From Microbacterium protaetiae (GTDB lineage Bacteria > Actinomycetota > Actinomycetes > Actinomycetales > Microbacteriaceae): a DNA stretch of 64,000 nt. The notes beneath the pieces are model-generated. The model did not search any database. It was not told the origin of the DNA and saw only the letters and a list, made by a program, of their open reading frames with translations. A program made the translations under genes and the position numbers. Location: positions 1,860,001 through 1,924,000 of the forward strand of contig NZ_CP035494.1 of the NCBI RefSeq assembly GCF_004135285.1. The letters run 5' to 3'. This document shows, piece after piece, positions 34,245 to 42,857 of the stretch; the stretch's first letter is position 1, and every line of letters starts with the position of its first letter.

Positions 34245-35051
34245 CTATGCGGTGAGGGCGCTGCGCCGCCGGAACGCTCTCGCGATGCGCTCGCCGCCGA
34301 TCTCGACCATGCGGGCGAAGAACGCCTCACGCACGGCGACCGACACGCGTGAGACGGGCTCGGGCGCCGGGCCGTCGGCGAAGTAGTGCTCGAGCCCATC
34401 GCGCAGCAGACGCACCGCCTCGGCGCGCTGCTGCGACACCGCCGAGTGGGAGACGCCCAATTCTTCGGCAATCTCCTTCACCGGCCGCTCGTCGATGTAC
34501 ACCGCCTGCACGATCTGGCGCATGCGTTCGGGAAGCGCAAGCACTGCGCACTCGAGCACATGCCGCCGCTCGGCCAGTAACGCCGATTCCTCGGGGAGGG
34601 GGATGTCGGAGATCAATCCGGCTGCCGAGGGGTCATCCAGTGTCGTCACGGTGCGGGAGGCGTCGGACAGCGCCTCGGACACCTCCTGCTCGGGCATCCC
34701 CATCGCCGTCGCGATCTCGGCGATGGTGGCGGTGCGCCCGAGGCCGGCGGTCAGCGCCTCACGCACCGCCACGGTCTCTTTGATGCGTCGGCGGATGCCG
34801 CGCGAGGCCCAGTCCATCGCGCGCATCTCGTCGGCGAAAGCGCCGAGGATGCGGCGCCGCGCATACGCGCCGAAGGGAACGCCGAGGCTGGGGTCATAGG
34901 CGCTGGCCGCCGTCACCAGAGCCAGAGCGCCGACGCCGGCGAGTTCCTCGCGCGGCACGTGCGTTGCTCGTGCGTGCGTCTCGGCGGCGAGATAGCCGAC
35001 GAGCGGCAGGTTGTCTTCGATGAGACGATTGCGCTGGGCATGCGGGGGCAT
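34245..35051 (-). CDS. fliA: flagellar RNA polymerase sigma factor (sigma-28)
   Basis: 268 residues from the ATG at 35051. Region 2 (RNRLIEDNLPLVGYLAAE, YARRRILGAFADEMRAMDWASR) and region 4 (LPERMRQIVQAVYIDERPVKEIAEELGVSHSAVSQQRAEAVRLL) match FliA/WhiG-type sigma factors. A 50-residue tail follows region 4. Divergent from flgN. Three promoters of its type were found at flagellar operons. Its own upstream region shows no such site. Confidence 0.9.
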   Translation of the reverse strand: MPPHAQRNRLIEDNLPLVGYLAAETHARATHVPREELAGVGALALVTAASAYDPSLGVPFGAYARRRILGAFADEMRAMDWASRGIRRRIKETVAVREALTAGLGRTATIAEIATAMGMPEQEVSEALSDASRTVTTLDDPSAAGLISDIPLPEESALLAERRHVLECAVLALPERMRQIVQAVYIDERPVKEIAEELGVSHSAVSQQRAEAVRLLRDGLEHYFADGPAPEPVSRVSVAVREAFFARMVEIGGERIARAFRRRSALTA

Positions 35052-35186
35052 GTCGACGTCTTCACCTCTTTCTTGGACATCCCCAGTGCGTCCGACATCC
35101 CCAGAAAGCGTGCCTGTGCGACGATGACGAGGGCCTTCTCTTTCCCCACCCATCGGGGAATATGAGAAAACACTCATCTTCTCGGG

Positions 35187-35214
35187 ATAACCATAGGGGA
35201 GAGTCGGTCGATAG
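35187..35214 (+). promoter_or_regulatory. sigma-28 (FliA) promoter of flgN-flgK-flgL-fliW
   Basis: ATAACC and GTCGATAG, with TAA to GTCG spaced 19 bp. Transcription should start near 35221 and gives a leader of about 45 nt before the flgN ATG. This site and the fliC and flgB sites align in both elements without gaps. An ATGAG/CTCAT inverted pair lies just upstream (35163-35176). Confidence 0.75.
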
Positions 35215-35265
35215 AACAAGAAGAACCACGGACGATGTCGATTCGCGGCGGGGGGAGGGCCAGTT

Positions 35266-35748
35266 ATGGGAACGAACGAGCTATCCATGCGGCTCTGGCA
35301 CGAGCGTGAGCTGCTCGAGATGCTGCTGTTCAAGCTCGAGGTGCAGCACCTGCTGCTGGCGGCGGGCAGCGGTCGCTGGATGCACTTCGCCACGCACGAG
35401 ATCGAGCAGGTGCTCGACCGGTTGCGCACCACCGGAATCGCCCGGGTGGTGGATGCCGCCGCCGTCGCCGAGGAATGGGGTGCCCCCGAGGATGCGACGT
35501 TGCGTGCGCTCATCGAATATGCACCCTCGACGGCATGGCGCGACGTGTTCACCGACCACCTGCGCGTCCTCACCCAGTTGGTCGCCGAAATCGGGCAGCT
35601 CCGCGATTCGAACGTGCAGCAGCTGGGCGCGGTGATGCGTGCGACGCAGGAGACCATCGCCGGTCTGGGTGCTGACACCGGCGAATACACAACGGGTGGT
35701 GTGCGCGCGCGAACGGATGCCGCGCGAATCATCGAGACGGAGATGTGA
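35266..35748 (+). CDS. flgN: flagellar export chaperone FlgN
   Basis: 160 residues, all helical, opening MGTNELSMRLWHERELLEMLLFKLEVQHLLL. The pattern W-H-E-R-E-L-L-E and the position directly before flgK identify an actinobacterial FlgN-like chaperone for the hook-filament junction proteins FlgK and FlgL. Start preceded by GGGGGGAGGGCCAGTT. The stop is 3 bp before the flgK start, implying translation coupling. Confidence 0.85.
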   Translation: MGTNELSMRLWHERELLEMLLFKLEVQHLLLAAGSGRWMHFATHEIEQVLDRLRTTGIARVVDAAAVAEEWGAPEDATLRALIEYAPSTAWRDVFTDHLRVLTQLVAEIGQLRDSNVQQLGAVMRATQETIAGLGADTGEYTTGGVRARTDAARIIETEM

Positions 35749-35751
35749 GGC

Positions 35752-37158
35752 ATGTCGACCTTCGGTGGGCTCAACGCCGCGGCATCCGGACTGGCTGCGG
35801 CACGTCTGAGCATGGACGTTATCGGTCAGAACATCGCGAATCAGACGACGGAGGGCTACACCCGCCAGCGAGTGAACACCGCGGCTGTCACCGCAGTCGC
35901 ACAGGCGGGACGGTTCTCGACCGGGCCGGTGCCCGGCCAGGGCGTCACTGTGGCCGGCATCGCCCGCCTCGGTGACGATCTGCTCGACGCGCGAGTGCGC
36001 GACGCCCTGGCTGCCTCGGGCTTCTGGGCGACGCGGGCGGTCGCGACGACGACGGCGGAGTCGGCACTGGCCGAGCCGACCAGCGACGGACTCGCCGCAC
36101 GGCTGTCGGCGTTCTGGGCCGGGTGGCAGGATCTCGCCAACGCCCCCGACTCCGGAGCCGCGGCATCCGTCGTGCTCAGCGCGGCGCAGGAGCTCGCCGG
36201 TCGGATCGCCGAGGGCTATCGCACCGTCGCCGATCAATGGGTGCACGCCCGTGCAACCGTGGACCGAACCGTTGTACAGGTGAATGCCGCTGCTGATCAG
36301 ATTGCGGCGCTGAACGGGCTGATCCGCGACGCGGTCGCTTCGGGTCGCAGTGCCAACGAGCTCATCGACCAGCGCAGCGTGCTCGCCCAGACCGTCGCGC
36401 GGATAACCGGCGCGCGTGCCACGGTGGAGCCCGACGGCACCATGACTGTGCGCATCGACGGCAACGCGCTGGTGTCGGGAAAGGATGCCCGTCACCTTGC
36501 CGCCACCGGAGCGGAATCGATCGAAGAGGGGCAGCGTGTGTCGCTGACCTGGGAGGGGACCGACTCTCTCGTCCCCGTGTCCGACGGAGAACTCGGGGGC
36601 GCCATCGCCGTGCTAGCCCCCGCAGACGCCGGCGGGTCACTGGCCCAACTGGCTGGTGCGTACAACACTGTGGCCACCACACTTGCTGACCTGGTCAATG
36701 CGCAGCACCGCGCCGGTGTGACGGCATCCGGCGCACCCGGAGCTGACTTCTTCGCGGTCTCCGCGGCCGGACCGGCCGCCCTTGGCCTGAGCGTGCTGCC
36801 CACCTCGGCCGCCGAGCTCGCGCTGGCGACAGCGGGCACCGGAGCTCTGGATGCGAGCAACGCCGACGCGATGTCTCAGTTGGGCTCTGCTGCCGGCTCG
36901 CCGGATGCGATCTGGGCTGATCAGGTTCTGCGCTTCAGCGTTGCGACCGCCGGCGACGTGCAGCGCTCACGGCTGGCTGATACCGCGACGGTGTCGGCCA
37001 CGAGCGCCCAGCAGTCGGTGGCTGCCGTCGATGGCGACGAAGAGACCATCAGCCTCGTCACCTACCAGGCGATGTATCAGGCCTCTGCCCGCGTGCTGAG
37101 CGCCATCGACGAGGCCCTCGATGTGCTGATAAACAAGACCGGCATCGTCGGACGATGA
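35752..37158 (+). CDS. flgK: flagellar hook-filament junction protein FlgK
   Basis: 468 residues. MSTFGGLNAAASGLAAARLSMDVIGQNIANQTTEGYTRQRV and the C-terminal SLVTYQAMYQASARVLSAIDEALDVLINKTG are typical of FlgK (HAP1). Helical D1 with coils around VDRTVVQVNAAADQIAALN and a central variable domain. First junction protein on the hook. Confidence 0.95.
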   Translation: MSTFGGLNAAASGLAAARLSMDVIGQNIANQTTEGYTRQRVNTAAVTAVAQAGRFSTGPVPGQGVTVAGIARLGDDLLDARVRDALAASGFWATRAVATTTAESALAEPTSDGLAARLSAFWAGWQDLANAPDSGAAASVVLSAAQELAGRIAEGYRTVADQWVHARATVDRTVVQVNAAADQIAALNGLIRDAVASGRSANELIDQRSVLAQTVARITGARATVEPDGTMTVRIDGNALVSGKDARHLAATGAESIEEGQRVSLTWEGTDSLVPVSDGELGGAIAVLAPADAGGSLAQLAGAYNTVATTLADLVNAQHRAGVTASGAPGADFFAVSAAGPAALGLSVLPTSAAELALATAGTGALDASNADAMSQLGSAAGSPDAIWADQVLRFSVATAGDVQRSRLADTATVSATSAQQSVAAVDGDEETISLVTYQAMYQASARVLSAIDEALDVLINKTGIVGR

Positions 37159-37171
37159 ACCAAGGAGCACG

Positions 37172-38053
37172 ATGATCTCGCGCGTCACCGCCACGAGCAT
37201 GTCGCAGACGGCGATGCGGCACCTGCAGGCGAACCTCACCCAGCTGTCGCGGCTGCAGGAACAGGCGACGTCCCAGCGGGCGTTCTCCGCGCCCTCCGAA
37301 GACCCGTCCGCGGCCGCCACCGCGCTCCAGCTGCACGCCCAGCAGCAGCGCAACAGCCAATACGCGCGCAACATCAACGATGGACTGGCCTGGGTCACCA
37401 CCGTCGACAGCGCCATCTCGGCGTCGACATCGCTCTTGCGCCGCGCGCGCGACCTCACCGTGCAGGGCGCGAACGACGGCGCACTGGATGCCACGGCCAA
37501 AGAGGCCATCGCCGTCGAACTCGAAGGCATCAGGTCGGAGCTTCTCGCCCAGGCCAACACGAAGATCTTGGGGCGCACGGTCTTTGCCGGCACCTCGGAC
37601 GCCGGCGTCGCCTTCGACGACGACGATTTCACCGGCACTGCGGGCGCGGAAGTGACACGGCGCATTTCAGACAATGTGACCGTTCGTGTCGATGCCGACG
37701 GTGCCGAGGTGTACGGCTCGGGCAACGACTCGGTGTTCGCTCTCCTGGATTCGATCGTCGCCGACTTGCGGTCGGGGGTCGATGTGAGTGGGCGTCTCAC
37801 CCAGATCGACGATCGCATGACGGCTATGCTCGGGGCGCAGGGAGCCGTGGGGGCCCGACAATCGCAGATCGAGCGGGCGAAGGAGAGCACCGTGGACGAG
37901 TCCGTCTCGCTGGAGGCGCGCAGAGCGGCCGTCGAAGACGCCGACTCGGTCGAGGTGCTCGTGCGCCTGCAGTCGCAGGAACTCGTGTATCGCTCGGCGC
38001 TGGCGGTGACCGGCCGCGTGTTGCAGCCCTCGCTGATGGACTTTCTGGCATGA
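37172..38053 (+). CDS. flgL: flagellar hook-filament junction protein FlgL
   Basis: 293 residues. MISRVTATSMSQTAMRHLQANLTQLSRLQEQATSQRAFSAPSEDPSAA is the conserved N-terminus; the flagellin-like C-terminus has LEARRAAVEDADSVEVLVRLQSQELVYRSALAV. 13 bp after flgK with AAGGAG upstream. The stop overlaps fliW (ATGA). Confidence 0.95.
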   Translation: MISRVTATSMSQTAMRHLQANLTQLSRLQEQATSQRAFSAPSEDPSAAATALQLHAQQQRNSQYARNINDGLAWVTTVDSAISASTSLLRRARDLTVQGANDGALDATAKEAIAVELEGIRSELLAQANTKILGRTVFAGTSDAGVAFDDDDFTGTAGAEVTRRISDNVTVRVDADGAEVYGSGNDSVFALLDSIVADLRSGVDVSGRLTQIDDRMTAMLGAQGAVGARQSQIERAKESTVDESVSLEARRAAVEDADSVEVLVRLQSQELVYRSALAVTGRVLQPSLMDFLA

Positions 38054-38421
38054 GCGCGGTGTTGACGTTCCTGGCTCCGCCGCCCGGCTTCGCTCCGCAC
38101 ACCGACTTCGTCCTCGACCCGGTGGACGGGGCCGATGGCCTGTTCGCCCTGCACGCGACGGCACAGCCCGGGCTTCGAGTGCATCTCGTCGATCCCCGCA
38201 CGGTCGGCGAGGAGTATGCCCCAGTGCTGCCGGATGACCAGGTCGCCGCGCTCGCCCTCGCCTCGCCCGACGATGCGCTGCTTCTGGTGATCGCACGACC
38301 GACCGACGAGGGCGTGAGCGTCAACCTCATGGCGCCCGTCGTCGTCAACGCGCGCAGCGGCGCGGCTGTGCAGGTCATCCTTGAGGATCAGGGCTTTTCT
38401 GTTCGCGCACTGCTGACCTGA
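38050..38421 (+). CDS. fliW: flagellar assembly factor FliW, CsrA antagonist
   Basis: 123 residues, beta-rich: GFAPHTDFVLDPVDGADGLFALHAT, FVLDPV-like core, VNLMAPVVVNARSGAAVQVILED, which is the FliW signature (MAPVVVN with NxxxxxxxQ). FliW binds flagellin and, when free, CsrA. Its place after flgL and the csrA gene at the other end of the locus support a flagellin homeostasis switch. Its stop lies 7 bp from the convergent ctaD end. Confidence 0.94.
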   Translation: MSAVLTFLAPPPGFAPHTDFVLDPVDGADGLFALHATAQPGLRVHLVDPRTVGEEYAPVLPDDQVAALALASPDDALLLVIARPTDEGVSVNLMAPVVVNARSGAAVQVILEDQGFSVRALLT

Positions 38422-38427
38422 CCGCGG

Positions 38428-40125
38428 TCACACAGGCACGGGCGCCGCCTCGGGATGGTTGAGGTCGAACGCGGGCCGCTCGCTGCGGATGCGCGGGATC
38501 GCGGTGAAGTTGTGCCGCGGCGGCGGGCAACTGGTCGCCCACTCGAGCGATCCGCCGTAGCCCCACGGGTCGTTCACTGTCACCTTCGGTGCCTTCCGTG
38601 CCGTGACCCACACGTTGAACAAGAAGGGGATCATCGACGAGCCCAGCAGCATGGCCCCGATCGTGGATACCTGGTTCATCCAGGTGAATCCGTCAGACGG
38701 GGCGTAATCGGCGTACCGCCGCGGCATCCCGGCCACCCCCAGCCAGTGCTGCACGAGGAACGTCATGTGGAATCCGATGAACAGCATCCAGAAGTGCACC
38801 ATGCCCAAACGTTCGTTGAGCATCTTTCCGGTCCACTTCGGCCACCAGAAGTAGAACCCGGCGAACATGGCGAACACGACCGTGCCGAACACGACGTAGT
38901 GGAAGTGCGCGACGACGAAGTACGAGTCGGTGACGTGGAAATCCAGCGGGGGCGAGGCGAGGATCACCCCGGTCAGGCCACCGAACACGAACGAGGTGAG
39001 AAAGCCGATCGCGAACACGAGGGGCATCTCGAACGTCACCGAGCCTCGCCACATGGTGCCGATCCAGTTGAAGATCTTCACCCCGGTGGGCACCGCGATG
39101 AGCATGGACAGCAGGGAGAAGAACGGCAGCAGCACCGCGCCGGTGGCGTACATGTGGTGCGCCCACACCGAGGTCGACAGTGCGGCGATGGCTATCGTCG
39201 CGTAGATCAGCGTGCGATACCCGAACACCGGCTTGCGGCTGAACACCGGGAAGATCTCGGTGACGATGCCGAAGAACGGCAGCGCGATGATGTACACCTC
39301 GGGGTGGCCGAAGAACCAGAACAGATGCTGCCACAGCAGCACACCGCCGTTGACGGCATCGAACAGGTGCGCTCCGAGAATGCGGTCGGCGCTGACCCCG
39401 AGCAGCCCCGCGGCCAGCACGGGGAAGACCATGATCACCATGATGCTGGTGATCATGGCGTTCCAGGTGAAGATCGGCATGCGCCACATCGTCATGCCGG
39501 GCGCGCGCATGGTGATGACCGTGGTGATGAAGTTCACCGCCCCCAGGATCGTGCCGAAACCGCTCATCGCCAGACCCAGGAACCACAAATTCGCGCCGGC
39601 GCCTGGCGAGAAGGTGGCATTCGCGAGGGGTTGGTAGGCGAACCAGCCGAACGCGGCGGCGCCCTGTGGAGTGAGAAAACCGGCGACGGCGATCAGTGAG
39701 CCGAACAGGTACAGCCAGTACGCGAAGGCGTTCAGCCGAGGGAACGCCACATCGGGTGCGCCGATCTGCAGGGGAAGGATCGCGTTGGTGAACCCGGCGA
39801 ACAGCGGCGTCGCGAACATCAGCAGCATGATCGTGCCGTGCATCGTGAACAGCTGGTTGAACTGGTCTTTCGTGGCGACCAACTGCAGGCCCGGTTCGAA
39901 CAGCTCGGCACGGATGATCAGGGCCATCACCCCGCCGAACATGAAGAACATCACCGAGGTGATCAGATACAGATAGCCGATCGTCTTATGGTCGGTGGAG
40001 GTGATCCACCGGACGACGATGTTGCCCTTCTGCTCGACACGGGTGCGGGTGAGAAGGTCGGCCTGGACAGGCGGGAGATGAGACGTCTTCGTGTCTGGCA
40101 GGTCGACCGGGATCGTGGTCGCCAT
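38428..40125 (-). CDS. ctaD: cytochrome c oxidase subunit I (aa3 type)
   Basis: 565 residues from the ATG at 40125 (GGAGAC 8 bp upstream). Twelve membrane helices; copper and heme ligands are in [25 protein letters not shown] (His-Tyr pair), [11 protein letters not shown] (two His) and [11 protein letters not shown] (two His). It is the catalytic subunit of a terminal oxidase. No ctaC, ctaE or ctaF accompanies it, so it may be a stand-alone second copy. Fragments of its 3' end recur at 12471-12667. Its terminus almost touches fliW. Confidence 0.95.
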   Translation of the reverse strand: MATTIPVDLPDTKTSHLPPVQADLLTRTRVEQKGNIVVRWITSTDHKTIGYLYLITSVMFFMFGGVMALIIRAELFEPGLQLVATKDQFNQLFTMHGTIMLLMFATPLFAGFTNAILPLQIGAPDVAFPRLNAFAYWLYLFGSLIAVAGFLTPQGAAAFGWFAYQPLANATFSPGAGANLWFLGLAMSGFGTILGAVNFITTVITMRAPGMTMWRMPIFTWNAMITSIMVIMVFPVLAAGLLGVSADRILGAHLFDAVNGGVLLWQHLFWFFGHPEVYIIALPFFGIVTEIFPVFSRKPVFGYRTLIYATIAIAALSTSVWAHHMYATGAVLLPFFSLLSMLIAVPTGVKIFNWIGTMWRGSVTFEMPLVFAIGFLTSFVFGGLTGVILASPPLDFHVTDSYFVVAHFHYVVFGTVVFAMFAGFYFWWPKWTGKMLNERLGMVHFWMLFIGFHMTFLVQHWLGVAGMPRRYADYAPSDGFTWMNQVSTIGAMLLGSSMIPFLFNVWVTARKAPKVTVNDPWGYGGSLEWATSCPPPRHNFTAIPRIRSERPAFDLNHPEAAPVPV

Positions 40126-40211
40126 ATCGGCAGTCTCCCACCGATTCACAGGGGTGGGGCCGGAAAGCGGCGGTTCGGTCTGCCTGCGCCGATAGCCTGA
40201 CCGGGAGCGCG

Positions 40212-40961
40212 TCAGGCCTTCGGGCCACCGGCGACATAGAGCACCTGGCCGGAGACGAAGCCGGATGCCTCGGACACGAAGAACGCGACGGCGTTGGCGA
40301 TGTCTTCGGGCTTGCCGGTGCGCCCGACCGGGATCTCCTTGGCCGCGGCCGCCGTGAACTCGTCGAACGGCACGCCCACGCGCGCGGCGGTGGCAGCCGT
40401 CATGTCGGTCTCGATGAAGCCCGGCGCTATGGCGTTCGCTGTGACACCGAACCGACCCAGCTCGATCGCGAGGGTCTTCGTGAAGCCCTGCATGCCCGCC
40501 TTCGCGGCCGAGTAGTTCACCTGGCCGCGATTGCCCAGCGCCGACGTGCTCGACAGATTCACGATGCGGCCCCAGCCAGCCTCGACCATGTGCTTCTGCA
40601 CGGCGCGACTCATCAGGAACGTTCCGCGCAGGTGCACACGCAGAACGGTGTCCCAGTCGTCGGCGGTCATCTTGAACAGCAGGTTGTCGCGGATGACGCC
40701 GGCGTTGTTCACCAGCACGACCGGGGCGCCCAGCTCGGCGGCCACGCGGTCGACGGCCGTGGCCACCGCGGCCTCATCGGAGACATCGGCACCCACGGCG
40801 AGGGCTTCACCGCCGGCGGCGCGGATCTCGTCGACCACCGGCTGACCGGCGTCTTCGGCCAGGTCGACGACGGCGACGGCGAACCCGTCGGTGGCCAGGC
40901 GGCGCGCGGTGGCCGCGCCGATGCCGCGCGCTGCTCCGGTGACGATGGCGACTCTGCTCAT
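40212..40961 (-). CDS. short-chain dehydrogenase, FabG-like 3-oxoacyl reductase
   Basis: 249 residues. NAD(P) binding TGAARGIG, active site NNAGV, Ser in NLSSTSALG and the YSAAK motif (YxxxK) are all present, with [10 protein letters not shown] downstream. Classical SDR family; closest in pattern to 3-oxoacyl-ACP reductases or acetoacetyl-CoA reductases. Substrate is not evident. An acyl-metabolism-type palindrome sits upstream at 40996-41009. Confidence 0.85.
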   Translation of the reverse strand: MSRVAIVTGAARGIGAATARRLATDGFAVAVVDLAEDAGQPVVDEIRAAGGEALAVGADVSDEAAVATAVDRVAAELGAPVVLVNNAGVIRDNLLFKMTADDWDTVLRVHLRGTFLMSRAVQKHMVEAGWGRIVNLSSTSALGNRGQVNYSAAKAGMQGFTKTLAIELGRFGVTANAIAPGFIETDMTAATAARVGVPFDEFTAAAAKEIPVGRTGKPEDIANAVAFFVSEASGFVSGQVLYVAGGPKA

Positions 40962-40995
40962 GCGTTCCTCCTCGTGGGTATGCCGAACGCGACAT

Positions 40996-41009
40996 ACCGT
41001 CTAGTCGGT
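40996..41009 (-). promoter_or_regulatory. TetR-type palindrome upstream of SDR gene
   Basis: ACCGTCTAGTCGGT is an imperfect 14-bp palindrome centred on CTAG, 35 bp upstream of the SDR start and overlapping a TACTAA-like -10 region on the minus strand (41004-41015). Sites of this shape are bound by TetR regulators of acyl-CoA or lipid genes in actinobacteria. No TetR gene is in the window. Confidence 0.5.
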
Positions 41010-41049
41010 TAGTATGCCACGACCGCGACGCAGGGGCCCAACTGGGGTC

Positions 41050-41877
41050 TCACGACCCGGTCGCGACCGGGCGGCCTGGAGTGTTCGACCACTGACTCCA
41101 TGAGCCCGGATACAGGGCCGCGTCGAAACCGGCGATGGCCAGCGCGAGAACCTCGTGCGACGCGGTGACGCCCGAACCGCAGTAGGCGCCGACGGGGATG
41201 CCGCCGGTCACGCCCAGGCTCTCGAATCGGGTGCGCAGCACGTCGGCGGGAAGAAAACGCCCCTCGTCATCGACGTTCTCGGTGGTCGGTGCGCTGACGG
41301 CGCCGGGAATGTGCCCGGCCTTCGGATCGATCGGCTCGACCTCGCCGCGGTAGCGCTCGCCGGCTCGGGCGTCGAGCAGCACGCCGCGCGCGGCCACGTC
41401 GGCCGCGGCATCCATCCCCACCGTCGCCAGGCGACCGGGATCGAGTGTCACGTTGCCGGCCGTCGGGTGGATCGGGCCTGTCTCGATCGGGTAGTCGGCG
41501 TGCACCCACGCCTCATACGCGCCGTCCAGCACGCGCACCTCGACACCGGCGTCGCGCAGCAGCCACCAGGCCCGTGCCGACGACATGTTCGCGATGTCGT
41601 CGTAGACGACCACAGTGTCACCATCGTTGAGGCCCCAGCGACGGGCCGCCGCCTGCAGCTGAGCGGGTGAGGGGAGCGGATGCCGCCCGTCGGCCGGCGC
41701 GCCGTGTGCGGCGAGCTCGGAGTCGAGGTCGACATAGACGGCACCGGGGACGTGCCCGGCGGCGAAGGCGGTGCGGCCGTCGGGCCGGTCGAGGCGCCAG
41801 CGCACATCGAGCGCCTTCGGTGGGCGTGCGGAGGCGAGCAGATCGTGCAGTTCGGCGGCGGTGATCAGCGGCGACAT
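41050..41877 (-). CDS. two-domain rhodanese (thiosulfate/3-mercaptopyruvate sulfurtransferase)
   Basis: 275 residues from the ATG at 41877 with AAGGAG upstream. N-terminal inactive rhodanese domain (ALDVRWRLDRPDGR, GHVPGAVYVDLD) and C-terminal active domain (VLLDARAGERYRGEVEPIDPKAGHIPGAVS, then GAYCGSGVTAS with catalytic Cys). The loop CGSGVT matches thiosulfate or 3-mercaptopyruvate sulfurtransferases. No signal peptide. Cytosolic sulfur transfer or cyanide detoxification; specific donor unknown. Confidence 0.9.
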   Translation of the reverse strand: MSPLITAAELHDLLASARPPKALDVRWRLDRPDGRTAFAAGHVPGAVYVDLDSELAAHGAPADGRHPLPSPAQLQAAARRWGLNDGDTVVVYDDIANMSSARAWWLLRDAGVEVRVLDGAYEAWVHADYPIETGPIHPTAGNVTLDPGRLATVGMDAAADVAARGVLLDARAGERYRGEVEPIDPKAGHIPGAVSAPTTENVDDEGRFLPADVLRTRFESLGVTGGIPVGAYCGSGVTASHEVLALAIAGFDAALYPGSWSQWSNTPGRPVATGS

Positions 41878-42027
41878 CGGCGGCTCCTTCTCCCGTGAGC
41901 CTATGACAGCGCGGGGCGGGTGGCAGGTGGCGGGTGCGGTGGGCGGCGGCGTCTCCGGGCGGCCGGTGGTGTCGCCGGGCGGCGGCGTCTCCGGGTGGCC
42001 GGTGGTGTCGTGTCGACTCGCCCGGGT

Positions 42028-42113
42028 GTTCGTCTCACAGGACGTTTTGGCGGCGAGGGGTGGACACGCCGGGTGACACGCCCGGGATCCGGAAAACGTC
42101 CTGCGAGCTGAAC
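42028..42113. repeat. 86-bp hairpin repeat, copy A
   Basis: Left arm 42028-42048 and right arm 42093-42113 (AAAACGTCCTGCGAGCTGAA) are inverted complements with three mismatches; loop about 44 bp containing GGTGGACACGCCGGGTGACA. Copies B and C share the right arm exactly and the loop almost exactly. Confidence 0.85.
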
Positions 42114-42277
42114 GCCGCGGTGGGGCGGATACCGGCGGGTAGCCGGCACACTGGGTGGCGCGTGGCAGGGGGGTGGGTGGCAGGTGGTGGGTGGCAGGCG
42201 GCAGGTGGTAGGTGGCAGGTTGGGGCCGGTGCCGGTGGTTTCCGGCCGGTGGTGGGCCGGATGGCGGGTGGCTGGAT

Positions 42278-42363
42278 GTTCGGCTCGCAGGATGATTTAG
42301 CGGCGAGGGGTGGACACACCGGGTGACACGCCCGGGATCCGGAAAACGTCCTGCGAGCTGAAC
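42278..42363. repeat. 86-bp hairpin repeat, copy B
   Basis: Left arm 42278-42298 begins GTTCGGCTCGCAGGATG and right arm 42343-42363 is identical to that of copy A. The same loop GGATCC and GACACGCCC motifs occur. Spacing from copy A is 250 bp. Confidence 0.85.
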
Positions 42364-42543
42364 GCCGCGGTGGGGCGGATGCCGGCGGGTGGCGGGCACA
42401 CCGGCCGGCGGGTGGCAGGCGGTAGGCGGCGGGTGGCGGGTGGCGGGTGGCAGGCAGCAGGTGGTAGGTGGCAGGTTGGGGCCGGTGCCGGTGGTTTCCG
42501 GCCGGTACCGGCCGGTGGTGGGCCGGGTGGCGGGCGGCTAGGT

Positions 42544-42629
42544 GTTCGGCTCGCAGGATGAATCGGCGGCGAGGGGTGGACACGCCGGGTGACACGCCCG
42601 GGATCCGGAAAACGTCCTGCGAGCTGAAC
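42544..42629. repeat. 86-bp hairpin repeat, copy C
   Basis: Left arm 42544-42564 and right arm 42609-42629 with the same loop. Spacing from copy B is 266 bp. Mutations concentrate in the left arm of each copy, while right arm and loop are constant. Confidence 0.85.
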
Positions 42630-42857
42630 GGCCAGGGCGGCGGATGCCGGCGGGTGGCCGGCACACCGGCCGGCGCGTGGCCGGCACACCAGCACACCGG
42701 CACACCGGCACACCGGCAGCCGGCACACCGGGTGGCCGGCGCACAGACACACCGGCTAGCCGGCACACCGGGCGGCGGGGGATTTCCGCCACGGCGATCG
42801 GGAGCGATACCGTTCCGATGCGGGCCCGATGCCCGCGCCGTGCCGAAAGGGAATGCG

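Larger units (their letters stand above)
41900..42780. repeat. gene-free region of GC-rich microsatellites carrying three hairpin repeats
   Basis: About 0.9 kb without coding evidence. Degenerate GGTGGCAGGT and GGTGGCGGG repeats fill 41920-42000, 42150-42275 and 42380-42540, and CACACCGG repeats fill 42660-42775. Between them lie three copies of an 86-bp hairpin unit listed separately. The long open frames across this region are Pro/Arg/Ala low-complexity translations. Confidence 0.8.

Noticed and set aside
41050..42399. Extended rhodanese with a 170-residue N-terminus
   Set aside because: The extension is Pro/Arg/His low complexity reading through hairpin repeats; the ATG at 41877 has a good ribosome-binding site.
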